Shown here in pieces: positions 8,024 to 19,049 of a stretch of DNA of 44,798 bases. A program made the position numbers and the translations under genes. The first letter of the stretch is position 1. The number at the start of each line of letters is the position of its first letter. Under the pieces are notes generated by a model. That model worked only from the letters and a program-made list of their open reading frames with translations. It was not told where the DNA came from and ran no database searches. Source of the DNA: Pleomorphomonas carboxyditropha (GTDB taxonomy: Bacteria > Pseudomonadota > Alphaproteobacteria > Rhizobiales > Pleomorphomonadaceae); the NCBI RefSeq assembly GCF_002770725.1, contig NZ_NQVN01000030.1:1-44798 (forward strand), written 5' to 3'.

Positions 8024-9694
8024 TCAGTAGTCGGCGTGGATGTCGTTGTCCTTGGTCTCCCGGACGAACAGCATGCCGATCACCAGCGTGGCCGCCGCCA
8101 CGACGATCGGGTACCACAGGCCGTAGTAGATGTCGCCGGTGGCCGCCACCATGGCGAAGGCCGTGGTCGGCAGGAAGCCGCCGAACCAGCCGTTGCCGAT
8201 GTGGTAGGGCAGCGACATCGAGCTGTAGCGAATACGCGTCGGGAACATTTCCACCAGGATGGCGGCGATCGGGCCGTAGACCATGGTGACGTAGAGCACC
8301 AGCACGAACAGCAGCAGCGTCACCATGACGATGTTGATCTGTTTCGGATCGGCCTTGGCCGGATAGCCGGCGGCGGTGATGGCATCGGTCAGCGACGTGG
8401 TGAACGCCTGGGCCGGCGTCGCGCCGTCGGCGCTTGCCTCGCTGCCGAAGGCGATCGAGGTGGCGCCGATCTTGACGACAGCCGGCGTGCCGGCCGGCGC
8501 CGTCTCGTTCTCGTAAGGCACGCCCGCCTTGACCAGCGCCGACTTGGCGACGTCGCAGGAGGTGGTGAACTTGGACGTCCCCACCGGGTTGAACTGGAAC
8601 GAGCACTCGCTCGGATCGGCAATGACGGTCACCGGCGCGCTGGCGACCGCGTGCTCGAGCGCGGGATTGGCGTAGTGGGTGATGCCCTTGAAGATCGGAA
8701 AATAGGTGAGGCAGGCGAGCAGCAGGCCGGCCATGATGATCGGCTTGCGGCCGATCCGGTCCGAAAGCGTGCCGAACACCACGAAGAAGGGCGTGGCGAG
8801 CAGCAGCGACGCGGCGATCAGCAGGTTGGCCGTCTGGGCTTCCACCTTCAGCGTCTGCGTCAGGAAGAACAACGAATAGAACTGGCCCGTATACCAGACC
8901 ACGGCCTGGCCGGCGACCAGGCCGAACAGGGCGAGCAGCACGACCTTGAGGTTCTTCCAGCGGCCGAATGCCTCGGTAAGCGGCGCCTTGGAGGTCTTGC
9001 CCTCTTCCTGCATGCGGCGGAAGGCCGGGCTCTCGTTGAGCTTCAGGCGGATCCAGACGGAGATCGCCAGCAGCAGGATCGACACCAGGAAGGGAATGCG
9101 CCAGCCCCAGGAATTGAAATCGTCGGCCGACATCACAGCGCGGCAGCCGAGGATGATCAGGAGCGACATGAACAGGCCGAGCGTCGCCGTGGTCTGGATC
9201 CAGGCGGTGTAGGCGCCGCGGCGATGGTCGGGCGCGTGCTCGGCGACATAGGTCGCCGCACCGCCGTATTCGCCGCCGAGCGCCAGACCCTGCAAAAGGC
9301 GGAGCACGATCAGGATGACCGGCGCCGCCATGCCGATGGCCGCGTAGTTGGGCAGGATACCGACGACGAAGGTCGAGGCGCCCATGATCAGGATGGTGAC
9401 GAGAAAGGTATATTTGCGGCCGATCATGTCGCCGAGCCGGCCGAATACCAGCGCGCCGAACGGCCGCACCGCAAAGCCGGCGGCAAAGGCGAGCAGGGCG
9501 AAGATGAAGGCGGCGGTCGGGTTGACGCCGGAGAAGAACTGAGCGGCAATCACCGCCGACAGGGAACCGTAGAGATAGAAATCATACCATTCGAAGACGG
9601 TACCGAGCGACGAGGCGAAGATGACGCGCCGCTCCTCTTTCGTCATCGTGGTCGAACCAGGCGTCTTCGTCGGGTCGACGGTGACTGCTGTCAT
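8024..9694 (-). CDS. MFS transporter, metabolite:H+ symporter (MHS) family, with a large periplasmic loop
   Basis: The 556-residue protein starts like MHS transporters (ShiA/KgtP/ProP type): 'RRVIFASSLGTVFEWYDFYLYGSL', then 'FAVRPFGALVFGRLGDMIGRKYTF', the MFS loop-2/3 signature, and 'LQGLALGGEYGGAATYVAEHAP'. The second half repeats the signature as 'FGTLSDRIGRKP'. It is longer than the usual 430-450 residues because about 115 residues (340-454), containing Cys364 and Cys380, are inserted between predicted helices 9 and 10, on the periplasmic side. A GGGAGGA ribosome binding site precedes the ATG. The substrate is probably a small organic acid or compatible solute, but it cannot be read. Confidence 0.88.
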   Translation of the reverse strand: MTAVTVDPTKTPGSTTMTKEERRVIFASSLGTVFEWYDFYLYGSLSAVIAAQFFSGVNPTAAFIFALLAFAAGFAVRPFGALVFGRLGDMIGRKYTFLVTILIMGASTFVVGILPNYAAIGMAAPVILIVLRLLQGLALGGEYGGAATYVAEHAPDHRRGAYTAWIQTTATLGLFMSLLIILGCRAVMSADDFNSWGWRIPFLVSILLLAISVWIRLKLNESPAFRRMQEEGKTSKAPLTEAFGRWKNLKVVLLALFGLVAGQAVVWYTGQFYSLFFLTQTLKVEAQTANLLIAASLLLATPFFVVFGTLSDRIGRKPIIMAGLLLACLTYFPIFKGITHYANPALEHAVASAPVTVIADPSECSFQFNPVGTSKFTTSCDVAKSALVKAGVPYENETAPAGTPAVVKIGATSIAFGSEASADGATPAQAFTTSLTDAITAAGYPAKADPKQINIVMVTLLLFVLVLYVTMVYGPIAAILVEMFPTRIRYSSMSLPYHIGNGWFGGFLPTTAFAMVAATGDIYYGLWYPIVVAAATLVIGMLFVRETKDNDIHADY

Positions 9695-9976
9695 CGGAAT
9701 TCCTCCCAGAAGATGATGCTTCGTCCCGGTCCGTCCGGCGGTCGAAGGCGACCGGCGGCTCCACCCAGACTCGGGAACGAGGCGTAATACTACGTATGCG
9801 GGAGTTATGCGTGAAGATACCTATGGCGGAATCTTTAGTCTACAAACGATGCGGATGGAGCATCGCGCGGGAAATGGAGCGGCTTTCGAAAAAACGATGC
9901 CCTGCCAAGGAAATAGCGCGCCGCTTCGCGTTGACCGGAACGCGAATTGCTCCTTGCGAAAACGACACGAGCGGAC
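9695..9976. other. Upstream region of the MHS transporter, no gene supported
   Basis: The 282 bases hold the transporter leader and promoter. Short imperfect symmetry (ATAC-TAC-GTAT near 9788-9798) could be a regulator site but is too weak to call. A 71-codon open frame at 9796-10011 runs into the palindromic repeat, lacks a ribosome binding site and has no recognisable product; it is not called as a gene. Confidence 0.5.
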
Positions 9977-10019
9977 CTAGATCGTCGTGCGTCCTAACGG
10001 ACGCAAGATGACGATCTAG
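9977..10019. repeat. Palindromic intergenic repeat A
   Basis: An outer 10-bp inverted repeat (CTAGATCGTC 9977-9986, GACGATCTAG 10010-10019) encloses a second hairpin, TGCGTCC-TAAC-GGACGCA (9988-10005). Such double palindromes with GCGTCC/GGACGC cores are common intergenic repeats in Hyphomicrobiales. It stands 13 bases from a second, different palindrome, suggesting one composite element. Confidence 0.65.
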
Positions 10020-10031
10020 TCCTTTGTCGTT

Positions 10032-10076
10032 GCATCGGATTTTCCGAAAACCGGAGTCCACTTTTCGGTCCGATGC
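10032..10076. repeat. REP/RIME-like palindromic repeat B
   Basis: GCATCGGA (10032-10039) pairs with TCCGATGC (10069-10076), and inside it CCGAAAA (10044-10050) pairs with TTTTCGG (10062-10068). The inner 'CCGAAAACCGG...CCACTTTTCGG' pattern matches the widespread rhizobial intergenic mosaic elements. It ends one base before the stop codon of the YdcF-like gene, so it may form that gene's 3' mRNA end. Confidence 0.7.
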
Positions 10077-10077
10077 T

Positions 10078-10893
10078 CTAGCCGCCGGCCGGACGCCCCA
10101 GCGCTGCGGTGTCGAACTTGCCCGACCGCATAATGCTGCGCCACGCCGCCTGCACGTCGTCGGGAATGTCGACATGCGGCAGGAAACCCTTGCCGCGCGG
10201 GCCGTAACCGTTTTCGTCGTCGGTGAGACGCTGGATTTCCCCGGTCAGCAGGGACAGGAAGCGTTCGGGCGTCCACTTGCGGCTGTTGGGGCTCTGGAGA
10301 TAGTCGATGCGGTCGTCGCGATAGCCGATGCGCGGCACCTGTACCGGCCAGTTGACGATTGCCGGACACGTCGCGTTCGTCCAGGCTTGCCGGAACGAGG
10401 CGTCGGTGCGCCGCTGCATCAGCGGATCCTGAACGAGCAGCATCGCCGTCGGCGCAAGGCCGATGTCGTCGAGGACGCGCCGGCTGAACAGGCCGTTCTC
10501 GCCGCAGTTGGTGGAAGCGTCTTCCAGCAGCAGCAGCGATTGATCGAGGCCGAGGAACATGGCCGCGATGTCGCCGAGCAGCCGGGCTTCCGAGGTCTGG
10601 CTGGCCAGCGCCTTGCGGTAGACCGGATGGGCGTCGACGGCGGCGGCCAGCAACCGGGTCGAATGGCCGATGCCGCCGGAAATCAGCAGCGGCACATTGG
10701 CCGTCCGGGCCTTTTTCACTGCGCCTTCCAGCGTCCACAGCAGCGCGTTGCCGGCCAGCACCACCAGATCGAAGGCCGGTGCGTTGTGCGTGTCCCGGCC
10801 GCCGAGATCGTCGAACGCCAGGAAGCGGGCGACGGTGTTGATCGCCGCGATGTCGTCGGCGTCGAGCGGGCCATAGGGACCAAAGAAGGACAT
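10078..10893 (-). CDS. YdcF-like DUF218-family protein
   Basis: The 271-residue protein resembles Escherichia coli YdcF (266 residues) in length and layout: 'FDLVVLAGNALLWTLEGAVKKA' (a Rossmann-like first strand), 'VPLLISGGIGHSTRLL', 'LLLEDASTNCGENGLFSRRVLDD' and 'AMLLVQDPLMQRRTDASFRQ', the DUF218 core blocks (ED.S.NT.EN and 'V.D...RR'). YdcF is reported to bind S-adenosylmethionine, but its reaction is not settled. The start at 10893 was chosen because the 23 extra upstream codons look non-coding. It is a single gene, divergent from the RidA-like gene with 263 bases between starts. Confidence 0.8.
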   Translation of the reverse strand: MSFFGPYGPLDADDIAAINTVARFLAFDDLGGRDTHNAPAFDLVVLAGNALLWTLEGAVKKARTANVPLLISGGIGHSTRLLAAAVDAHPVYRKALASQTSEARLLGDIAAMFLGLDQSLLLLEDASTNCGENGLFSRRVLDDIGLAPTAMLLVQDPLMQRRTDASFRQAWTNATCPAIVNWPVQVPRIGYRDDRIDYLQSPNSRKWTPERFLSLLTGEIQRLTDDENGYGPRGKGFLPHVDIPDDVQAAWRSIMRSGKFDTAALGRPAGG

Positions 10894-11156
10894 GAAGAAC
10901 TTTCGCGTGTGCGGTCGCACGGGGAGGGCAGGCCGACCGTTACAACAGCTTGTACGGGTCAAGGTTCCGGCCGACCATCCGTGGCAGCGCTCATGCAGCC
11001 GGATCGAACGACCCTAATCGATCCAGCCGTTCCCGGCGTCCATCGGTCCGGCCGGACTGGCGCATGTTTTCCTGTTGCGGGCCATCTGCCGAGAAGATAG
11101 GCAACGGACAGACCGGTGGGCGGATGGGCCGCCTGCCGCAATCGGAGAGGTCCGCC

Positions 11157-11507
11157 ATGGCGATCACCCGCATCGAGCCCGGCAAGCGCATGAGCAATGC
11201 CGTCGTCCACAACAAGACCGTCTATCTCGCCGGTCAGATCGGCTCGCCCAAGGGCGACGTCAAGTCGCAGGCCATCGAGGCGCTGGCCGAGGTCGATCGC
11301 CTGCTGGCCGCCGCCGGCACCGACAAGACGCGCGTGCTGCAGGCCATCGTCTGGCTGGCCGACATGGCCGACTTCGCCGCCATGAACGAAGTGTGGGAAT
11401 CCTGGGTGTCGCCGGGCAACGCGCCGGCCCGCGCCACGGGCGAGGCCAAGCTGGCCGGCTCGGAATACAAGGTGGAGTTCATCATCACCGCCGCCCTGCC
11501 GGATTGA
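11157..11507 (+). CDS. ridA: RidA/YjgF-family enamine/imine deaminase
   Basis: The 116-residue protein has the Rid fold pattern: 'VYLAGQIG' near residue 22, 'QAIEALAEVDRLLAAAG', the conserved Arg92 in 'GNAPARATGEAKL' and Glu107 in 'YKVEFIITA', which correspond in spacing to Arg105 and Glu120 of E. coli RidA. Such proteins hydrolyse reactive enamines and imines released by PLP enzymes. A GGAGAGG ribosome binding site lies 6 bases upstream of the ATG. It may belong to a Rid subfamily other than true RidA, and no PLP-enzyme partner lies next to it. Confidence 0.88.
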   Translation: MAITRIEPGKRMSNAVVHNKTVYLAGQIGSPKGDVKSQAIEALAEVDRLLAAAGTDKTRVLQAIVWLADMADFAAMNEVWESWVSPGNAPARATGEAKLAGSEYKVEFIITAALPD

Positions 11508-11579
11508 TCCGGCGATCCGGCCAGGCCAGCCTGCCGAAGCCTCGCCCGCCGGCGACCGTTTCGGCAGGCAGCGGCCGGA

Positions 11580-12641
11580 GTGGAAGACCGCCACTCCCGC
11601 ATGTTATCAGGAAAACGGCGGTTCGCCGCGCCTGTCTGGAGTGCCTGGCTCTTGCTCAACACCGAGATTCCCGGTTTCGTCTGGGCCTATCGTTTCGACG
11701 CCGTCACCGGCGCCGGCCGGCCGCTGCCGCCGACCACGCCGCGCGACGATCTGATCGTCGAAGAGGGCTTCGTCTGGCTGCACCTTGCCCTCAGCGACGC
11801 CCGCGTGCCGAAGTTCCTCGAGGGCTTGGCCGATCTGCCCGACGCGGCGCGGGCCACGCTGACCGACCGCGACAATCACGTGGTGCTCGCCTCCGACGAC
11901 GGCGTGCTGCACGGCGTGTTCACCGATATCGAGCGCGCCTTCGACTACGAGACCAACGATATCGGCTGGTTCCGCTTCGCCGCGTCGGAGCGGCTGATCG
12001 TCACCGCCAGGCTGCATCCTTTGCGCTGCGTCGAGGCGACGCGGCTGGCCGTCGACCGCGGCCTCGCCATTCACGAGACGGTCGGCGTGTTCGCCGCCGT
12101 CGTCACCGAGTTCGAGAAGGTGGTGGATGCCCTCATCGTCGAGATGAGCGACGAGCTCGACCGCATCGAGGACTACGTGTTCGAGACGGCGCCGCGCGAC
12201 GAGCGTCGCCGCCTCGGTCCGGTCCGGCGCACCGTCGTCCGGCTGAACCGCCAGCTCAGGGCCTCGGTGGCGCTGTTCCGCCGCTACCAGCGCTGGGACG
12301 AGCCGGATCCCTTGCCGACCGGCACGGTCGAGATGGCCGAAACGCTCGCCGACCTGCTCGGTTCGGCGTCGCAGGAAATGCAGGGCCTGCAGGACCGGGC
12401 GCGCCTGCTGCACGAAGAGATCGACTCCAAGATATCCTCGGAAACCAACCGGCATCTCTACATATTGTCCATCATGACGGCCTTCCTGCTGCCGCCGACG
12501 CTGGTCACCGGCTTCTTCGGCATGAACACCGGCGGATTGCCCTTCGCCGGCGAGCATTTCGGAACGCTGTTGGCATTCCTGCTCGGCGGACTGTCGGTGT
12601 GGGGCGCCTGGTGGTTCCTGAAGAGGGTCGGCATTCTCTGA
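11580..12641 (+). CDS. CorA/ZntB-family divalent metal transporter
   Basis: The roughly 353-residue protein has a soluble N-terminal funnel domain, a long helical stalk ('VTEFEKVVDALIVEMSDELDRIEDYVF' onward) and two C-terminal membrane helices. The selectivity motif GMN is in 'VTGFFGMNTGGLPF' near residue 325. The 'GMNTGGLPF' form, rather than 'YGMNFxxMPE', points to ZntB-type carriers of zinc or other divalent ions, which act as inner-membrane pentamers. The start is uncertain: ATGs at 11580 and 11601 lack a clear ribosome binding site, and the conserved part begins near 'TEIPGFVWAYRFD'. It converges with the agl ATPase gene with a 27-base gap. Confidence 0.87.
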   Translation: MEDRHSRMLSGKRRFAAPVWSAWLLLNTEIPGFVWAYRFDAVTGAGRPLPPTTPRDDLIVEEGFVWLHLALSDARVPKFLEGLADLPDAARATLTDRDNHVVLASDDGVLHGVFTDIERAFDYETNDIGWFRFAASERLIVTARLHPLRCVEATRLAVDRGLAIHETVGVFAAVVTEFEKVVDALIVEMSDELDRIEDYVFETAPRDERRRLGPVRRTVVRLNRQLRASVALFRRYQRWDEPDPLPTGTVEMAETLADLLGSASQEMQGLQDRARLLHEEIDSKISSETNRHLYILSIMTAFLLPPTLVTGFFGMNTGGLPFAGEHFGTLLAFLLGGLSVWGAWWFLKRVGIL

Positions 12642-12668
12642 AGGAACGGAGAAGACGGCCGGATGTCG

Positions 12669-13778
12669 TCATTCGGCGGCCCTGGAGAGGCTGACGCGCG
12701 GGAAAGCCACGCCATTCTCGTCGAAGAGATGCAGCCGTTCGGTCGGCGCCGTCACGGTCAGCGTCTCGCCCTTGGCGATCTCCACGTCGCCGTCGATCTT
12801 GACGGTGATCGGCTCGGCAAGGCCGGTATCGAGATAGACCAGGGTCACCTCGCCGAGCTTTTCGACGATCGACACGGTGCCGGTGAAGAGGCCGGGCCCG
12901 TCCGTCGGCGTCAGATCCTCCGGTCGCACGCCGAAGGTGGCCTTGGCGTCGAGATAGCTGGCGGCGACCTCGGCGTTGATGGTGACCGGGCTGCCGGTTT
13001 CCGGCTGCACCGTTGCCGGCGCGCCGGTGCCGGTAATGGTGGCCGACACGATGTTCATCGCCGGAGAGCCGATGAAGCGGGCGACGAACAGGTTGTCCGG
13101 CCGGTGGTAGAGCTCCATCGGCGTGCCGACCTGCTCGACCACGCCGTAATTGAGCACCACGATGCGGTCGGCCAGCGTCATCGCCTCCACCTGGTCGTGC
13201 GTCACGTAGATCATGGTGGTGTCGGACATGCGTTCGTGCAGCTTGGCGATCTCGAGGCGCGTGGCGACCCGCAGCGCCGCGTCGAGATTGCTGAGCGGCT
13301 CGTCGAACAGGAACACCTTGGGGTCGCGGACGATGGCCCGGCCGATGGCGACGCGCTGCCGCTGGCCGCCGGAAAGCTGCTTGGGGAGACGGTCGAGATA
13401 GGGGGTGATCTGCAGCATCTCGGCGGCTTCCCGCACCCGCCGGTCCTGCTCACCCGGCGCCGCCTTGGCGAGCTTCAGGCCGAAGGCCATGTTCTCGTAG
13501 ACGGTCATGTGCGGGTAGAGCGCGTAGCTCTGGAACACCATGGCGATGCCGCGCTTGGAGGGCGGCAGCGTGTTGACGACGGTGTCGCCGATCTCCAGCG
13601 TCCCCTCGGTGATGTCCTCGAGGCCGGCGATCAGCCGCAAGAGCGTCGACTTGCCGCAGCCGGACGGGCCGACGAACACGACGAACTCGCCGGACTTGAT
13701 GTCGAGGTCGATGCCGTGCAGCACCTGCACGGAACCATAGGCCTTCTTGACTTGCTTGAGCTTCAGTCCGGCTGACAT
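12669..13778 (-). CDS. aglK: Alpha-glucoside ABC transporter ATP-binding protein
   Basis: The 369-residue MalK/UgpC-type ATPase shows Walker A 'GPSGCGKST', the Q-loop in 'MVFQSYALYPHMTV', signature 'LSGGQRQRVAIGRAI', Walker B 'VFLFDEPLSNLD' and the H-loop 'VTHDQVEAM'. A C-terminal OB/TOBE regulatory domain with 'TFGVRPEDL' follows. It energises sugar import through the AglF/AglG channel. GGAGGA lies 6 bases before the second ATG (13778), which was chosen over the ATG at 13784 that sits too close to the Shine-Dalgarno. It is the last gene of the agl operon, 88 bases after the glucosidase, with a hairpin between them. Confidence 0.92.
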   Translation of the reverse strand: MSAGLKLKQVKKAYGSVQVLHGIDLDIKSGEFVVFVGPSGCGKSTLLRLIAGLEDITEGTLEIGDTVVNTLPPSKRGIAMVFQSYALYPHMTVYENMAFGLKLAKAAPGEQDRRVREAAEMLQITPYLDRLPKQLSGGQRQRVAIGRAIVRDPKVFLFDEPLSNLDAALRVATRLEIAKLHERMSDTTMIYVTHDQVEAMTLADRIVVLNYGVVEQVGTPMELYHRPDNLFVARFIGSPAMNIVSATITGTGAPATVQPETGSPVTINAEVAASYLDAKATFGVRPEDLTPTDGPGLFTGTVSIVEKLGEVTLVYLDTGLAEPITVKIDGDVEIAKGETLTVTAPTERLHLFDENGVAFPRVSLSRAAE

Positions 13779-13828
13779 GCGCATTCCTCCCGCAAATTCC
13801 GAAGGGGTCTCCCAACCCGGTTCCCGGA

Positions 13829-13858
13829 ACCCGGCCGGCCCGCCAGGGCCGACCGGGC
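13829..13858 (-). terminator. Intercistronic stem-loop between aglA and aglK
   Basis: A 13-bp GC-rich stem (GCCCGGTCGGCCC and GGGCCGGCCGGGT on the minus strand, two G-U pairs) with a 4-base loop begins 8 bases after the glucosidase stop. There is no T-run behind it, so it is more likely an mRNA stabiliser or partial attenuator that lowers aglK expression than a full terminator. Confidence 0.45.
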
Positions 13859-13865
13859 TTTCTGA

Positions 13866-15527
13866 TCATTTCATCTTGGCGATGAAGGCGCTTTCGGCCG
13901 GCAACGTCACCATGCCCTCGACGACCCGCGACGCGAAACCGACATCGGCCACCGCCGCCACGGAAAGGCCCGGCGGCACCGGGAAACCCGCGCCCATCGG
14001 CCCGAAGTTGAAGACGCAGAGCACCGTCTCGCCGTCCGCCTCGCGCAGGAAGGCGAGGATATCGCCGTCCGACGCGAGGAAGCGCACCGATCCCTTGGTC
14101 AGCGCCCGGCTGGTCTTGCGCCAGGCGATCATCGCCTTGTAGAGCTCGTACTGGCTTCCCGCCTGGCCGACCTGCCGGTCGGTCGCCTTGGCGAGATGGG
14201 TCTGCGGCACCGGCAGCCAGGGCTTGCCGGTGGAGAAGCCGGCGTTCGCGGCCTCAGCCTCCCACACCATCGGCGTGCGGCAGCCGTCGCGCCCCTTGAA
14301 CTCCGGCCAGAAGCGGATGCCGTAGGGATCGACCAGATCCTCGAAGGCGAGATCCGCCTCGGTGAGGCCGAGCTCGTCGCCCTCGTAGATGCAGATCGAG
14401 CCGCGCAGGCTGAGGTGAAGGGCGGCCATCAGCTTGCCCTGCTGCGCCGGGTCGTGGGCAAACGGCAGGTGACGCGTGGCGTGGCGCATGACGTCGTGAT
14501 TGGACAGCGCCCAGCAGGGCCAGGCATCGCCGGCGCCGGCCTCGAAGGTCTTCAGCGTCTTTTCGATATAGGCGCGCGACGGCTCGCCGCCCAGAAGATC
14601 GAAGGTGTAGCTCATGTGCAGCTTGTCGCCGCCCGAGGTGTAGGCGATCATGGTCTTGAGCGACCGGTCGCCGTCGCCGATCTCGCCCACCGTGGTGGAG
14701 CCGGGATACTGGTCGAGCAGCTTGCGCATCCGCTTCAGGAACTCGAGGTTCTCCGGCTGGCTCTTGTCGTAGAGGTGGTCCTGCCGGAGATAGGGATTGA
14801 CCCGCGGCGCATCGATGGCGTCGACCGGCCGCGTCTGCGGCGGGTTGGAGCGCAGCTCCTTGTCGTGAAAATAGAAGTTCGCCGTGTCCAGCCGAAAGCC
14901 GTCGACGCCGAGATCGAGCCAGAATTTCAGCACGTCGAGCAGCGCGTCCTGCACCGCCGGGGTGTGGAAGTTGAGGTCGGGCTGGCTGGCCAGGAAGTTG
15001 TGCAGATAATACTGGCAGCGGCGGGTGTCCCATTCCCAGGCCGAACCGCCGAATACCGACAGCCAGTTGTTGGGCGGCGTGCCGTCCGGCTGGGCGTCGG
15101 CCCAGACGTACCAGTCCGCCTTGGGGTTGATCTGGTCGTGCCGGCTTTCCGAAAACCAGGGATGCAGGTCGGACGTGTGGCTCAGCACCTGGTCGATGAT
15201 CACCTTGATGCCGCGCCGGTGCGCCGCGGCGACCATCTTGCGGAAGTCGTCGAGCGTGCCGAAGATGGGGTCGATGTCGCAATAGTCGGAAACGTCGTAG
15301 CCGAAGTCCTTCATCGGCGACTTGAAGAAGGGCGACAGCCATATGGCGTCGACGCCGAGATCCTCGAGGTAGCCGAGGCGGGCGGTGATGCCGGGAAGGT
15401 CGCCGATGCCGTCGCCGTTGGAGTCCTGGAACGAACGCGGATAGATCTGGTAGATCACCGCGCCGCGCCACCAGTCGGGATCGGCGGCTCGGTCGGCGCT
15501 GGCAGCGGCTTTTTCAAGGGTCGTCAT
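13866..15527 (-). CDS. aglA: Alpha-glucosidase, GH13 family
   Basis: The 553-residue enzyme has the GH13 (beta/alpha)8 regions: 'DWWRGAVIYQIYPRSFQDSNGDGIGDLPGI' at the N-terminus, 'IDQVLSHTSD' (region I), 'GFRLDTANFY' with the nucleophile Asp (region II), 'TVGEIGD' with the acid/base Glu (region III) and 'ALSNHDVMRH' with the transition-state Asp (region IV). It hydrolyses terminal alpha-glucosidic bonds of imported disaccharides such as sucrose, maltose or trehalose. There is no signal peptide, so it is cytoplasmic, as expected for the enzyme encoded inside the uptake operon. The ATG at 15527 was chosen as the first with a normal N-terminus; the ribosome binding site (AAGTGAC) is weak. Confidence 0.93.
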   Translation of the reverse strand: MTTLEKAAASADRAADPDWWRGAVIYQIYPRSFQDSNGDGIGDLPGITARLGYLEDLGVDAIWLSPFFKSPMKDFGYDVSDYCDIDPIFGTLDDFRKMVAAAHRRGIKVIIDQVLSHTSDLHPWFSESRHDQINPKADWYVWADAQPDGTPPNNWLSVFGGSAWEWDTRRCQYYLHNFLASQPDLNFHTPAVQDALLDVLKFWLDLGVDGFRLDTANFYFHDKELRSNPPQTRPVDAIDAPRVNPYLRQDHLYDKSQPENLEFLKRMRKLLDQYPGSTTVGEIGDGDRSLKTMIAYTSGGDKLHMSYTFDLLGGEPSRAYIEKTLKTFEAGAGDAWPCWALSNHDVMRHATRHLPFAHDPAQQGKLMAALHLSLRGSICIYEGDELGLTEADLAFEDLVDPYGIRFWPEFKGRDGCRTPMVWEAEAANAGFSTGKPWLPVPQTHLAKATDRQVGQAGSQYELYKAMIAWRKTSRALTKGSVRFLASDGDILAFLREADGETVLCVFNFGPMGAGFPVPPGLSVAAVADVGFASRVVEGMVTLPAESAFIAKMK

Positions 15528-15608
15528 CGTCACTTGGTCTTTCTCTTCATCGATGCCGGCGGGGAGGGCGTCGGCAGGGTCCGTGCTGTTCGGGCGGCGC
15601 TGGGCGCG

Positions 15609-15630
15609 CAAAGCGTATCGCATCGCTTTG
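15609..15630. repeat. Inverted repeat of AglR-like half sites between aglG and aglA
   Basis: CAAAGCG (15609-15615) and CGCTTTG (15624-15630) are a perfect 7-bp inverted repeat with an 8-base spacer. The arms repeat the half-site of the CAAAGCGCTTTG operator found upstream of aglE, but spread apart. It could be a secondary repressor site or an mRNA hairpin in the 130-base aglG-aglA gap. Confidence 0.35.
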
Positions 15631-15657
15631 TATCGTTTCGAGAGGCCGCGTCCCTTC

Positions 15658-16487
<830 letters not shown>

Positions 16488-16488
<1 letters not shown>

Positions 16489-17480
16489 CACCGGTCTCCC
16501 CCGTCGAAGCGCACCTTGCCGAGCCAGATGTAGAGGATGGTCATCAGCGCGATGATCAGGAACAGCATGGTCGACTGCGCCGAGCCGTAGGCGAACTTGT
16601 CGAAGTCGATCAGGTTCTCGCGCGCCAGCACCGAGATGGTCTTGGTCTGGGAGCTGTTGGGCGTCAGCACGTAGATCAGGTCGAAGATGCGCATGGCGTC
16701 GAGCAGGCGGAAGATCACCGCCACCATCAGCGCCGGCCGCACCAGCGGCAGCGTCACCTTCCAGAAGGTCTTGACCGGGTGGACGCCGTCGATGGCCGCC
16801 GCCTCGTAGATGTCGCGCGGGATCATCTGCAGGCCGGCGAGGATGAGGAGCGCCATGAAGGGCGTCGTCTTCCAGACGTCGACGATCAGCACGGCGATCA
16901 TCGCCGTATCGGCCGAGGCGGTCCAGGCGATCTTGTGGTCGATCAGGCCGAACGTCATCAGCACGTCGTTGATGATGCCGAACTGGTCGTTCAGCATCCA
17001 GCCCCACATGCGGGCGGAGACGATGGTGGGGATCGCCCAGGGAATGAGGATGGCGGCGCGCACGATGCCGCGCCCCTTGAATTCGGCGTTGAGCACCAGC
17101 GCCACGATGGTGCCGAGGATGGTTTCGAGCGTGACCGACAGCACCGAGAAGCGGACCGTGTTCCAGACGGCGTTCCACCAGACGGGATCGGCGAGCAGGC
17201 CCGACCAGACGATGCGGCCGCTCTTCAGCACCGTCCAGTTGAGATAGTTTTTGAAACCGATCAGCTCGGCGCCGTAGAGGTTGGTCAGCGAGGCGTTGGT
17301 GAACGAGAAATAGATCGTCCTGAGAAGCGGCCATCCGGCGACGATGGCGAGCGCAACCAGCATCGGCACCAGGAACCAGCCGGCGGCCCTGAGGCGCTGG
17401 CGCATCAGTTCGGACTTGACCCGTTTGGGGTGCCCCGGGCCGGTCGGCGCGATCCGGATCGTCGATTGTGTGGAGGCCAT
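16488..17480 (-). CDS. aglF: Alpha-glucoside ABC transporter permease 1
   Basis: The 330-residue MalF-type permease has a first membrane helix 'AAGWFLVPMLVALAIVAGWPLL', a long periplasmic loop and the EAA docking loop 'DIYEAAAIDGVHPVKTFWKVTLPLV'. It forms the channel with AglG and receives sugar from AglE. AGGAA precedes the ATG at 17480; an upstream extension of 36 codons has no support. A gap of 236 bases containing a stem-loop separates it from the binding-protein gene, the usual arrangement for making more binding protein than permease. Confidence 0.92.
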
Positions 17481-17584
17481 GGCAATTCCTGCGATCGAGT
17501 GCGGGGCATCGGTCCGCGAGGGGCGGTAACGTCGTGCGCAGCCCGGAAACGAAAAAGTCTCCGGCAGCCGTCTTGCGTGCCGAG

Positions 17585-17632
17585 CCACCCGGACAAGCTG
17601 ACAGTGGTCAGCCCGAAAACAAGTCCGGGCGG
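17585..17632 (-). other. Stem-loop in the aglE-aglF gap
   Basis: CCACCCGGAC (17585-17594) pairs with GTCCGGGCGG (17623-17632) with one G-U pair, and a small inner hairpin CTGAC/GTCAG sits at 17599-17612. A structure after a binding-protein gene commonly protects its mRNA or attenuates the permease genes, as in malE-malF. The rest of the 236-base gap shows no gene. Confidence 0.4.
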
Positions 17633-17716
17633 GCAGGTGGAACGGACCGAACCGCTCCGGAGGGAACCGACCGCCCGGCGTCGAGGGATGCCGGGCGATC
17701 GACGCGCAGAGAGGAC

Positions 17717-18982
<1,266 letters not shown>

Positions 18983-19049
18983 CAAGTCCTCCCTTGAATG
19001 CGGCACTTCTCCCGAATGCCGCAATGGGGTGCGAAGCGCCCGAAACTTC

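Noticed and set aside
9796-10011. 71-codon frame in the region upstream of the MHS transporter
   Set aside because: It has no ribosome binding site, ends inside a palindromic repeat, and resembles no protein.
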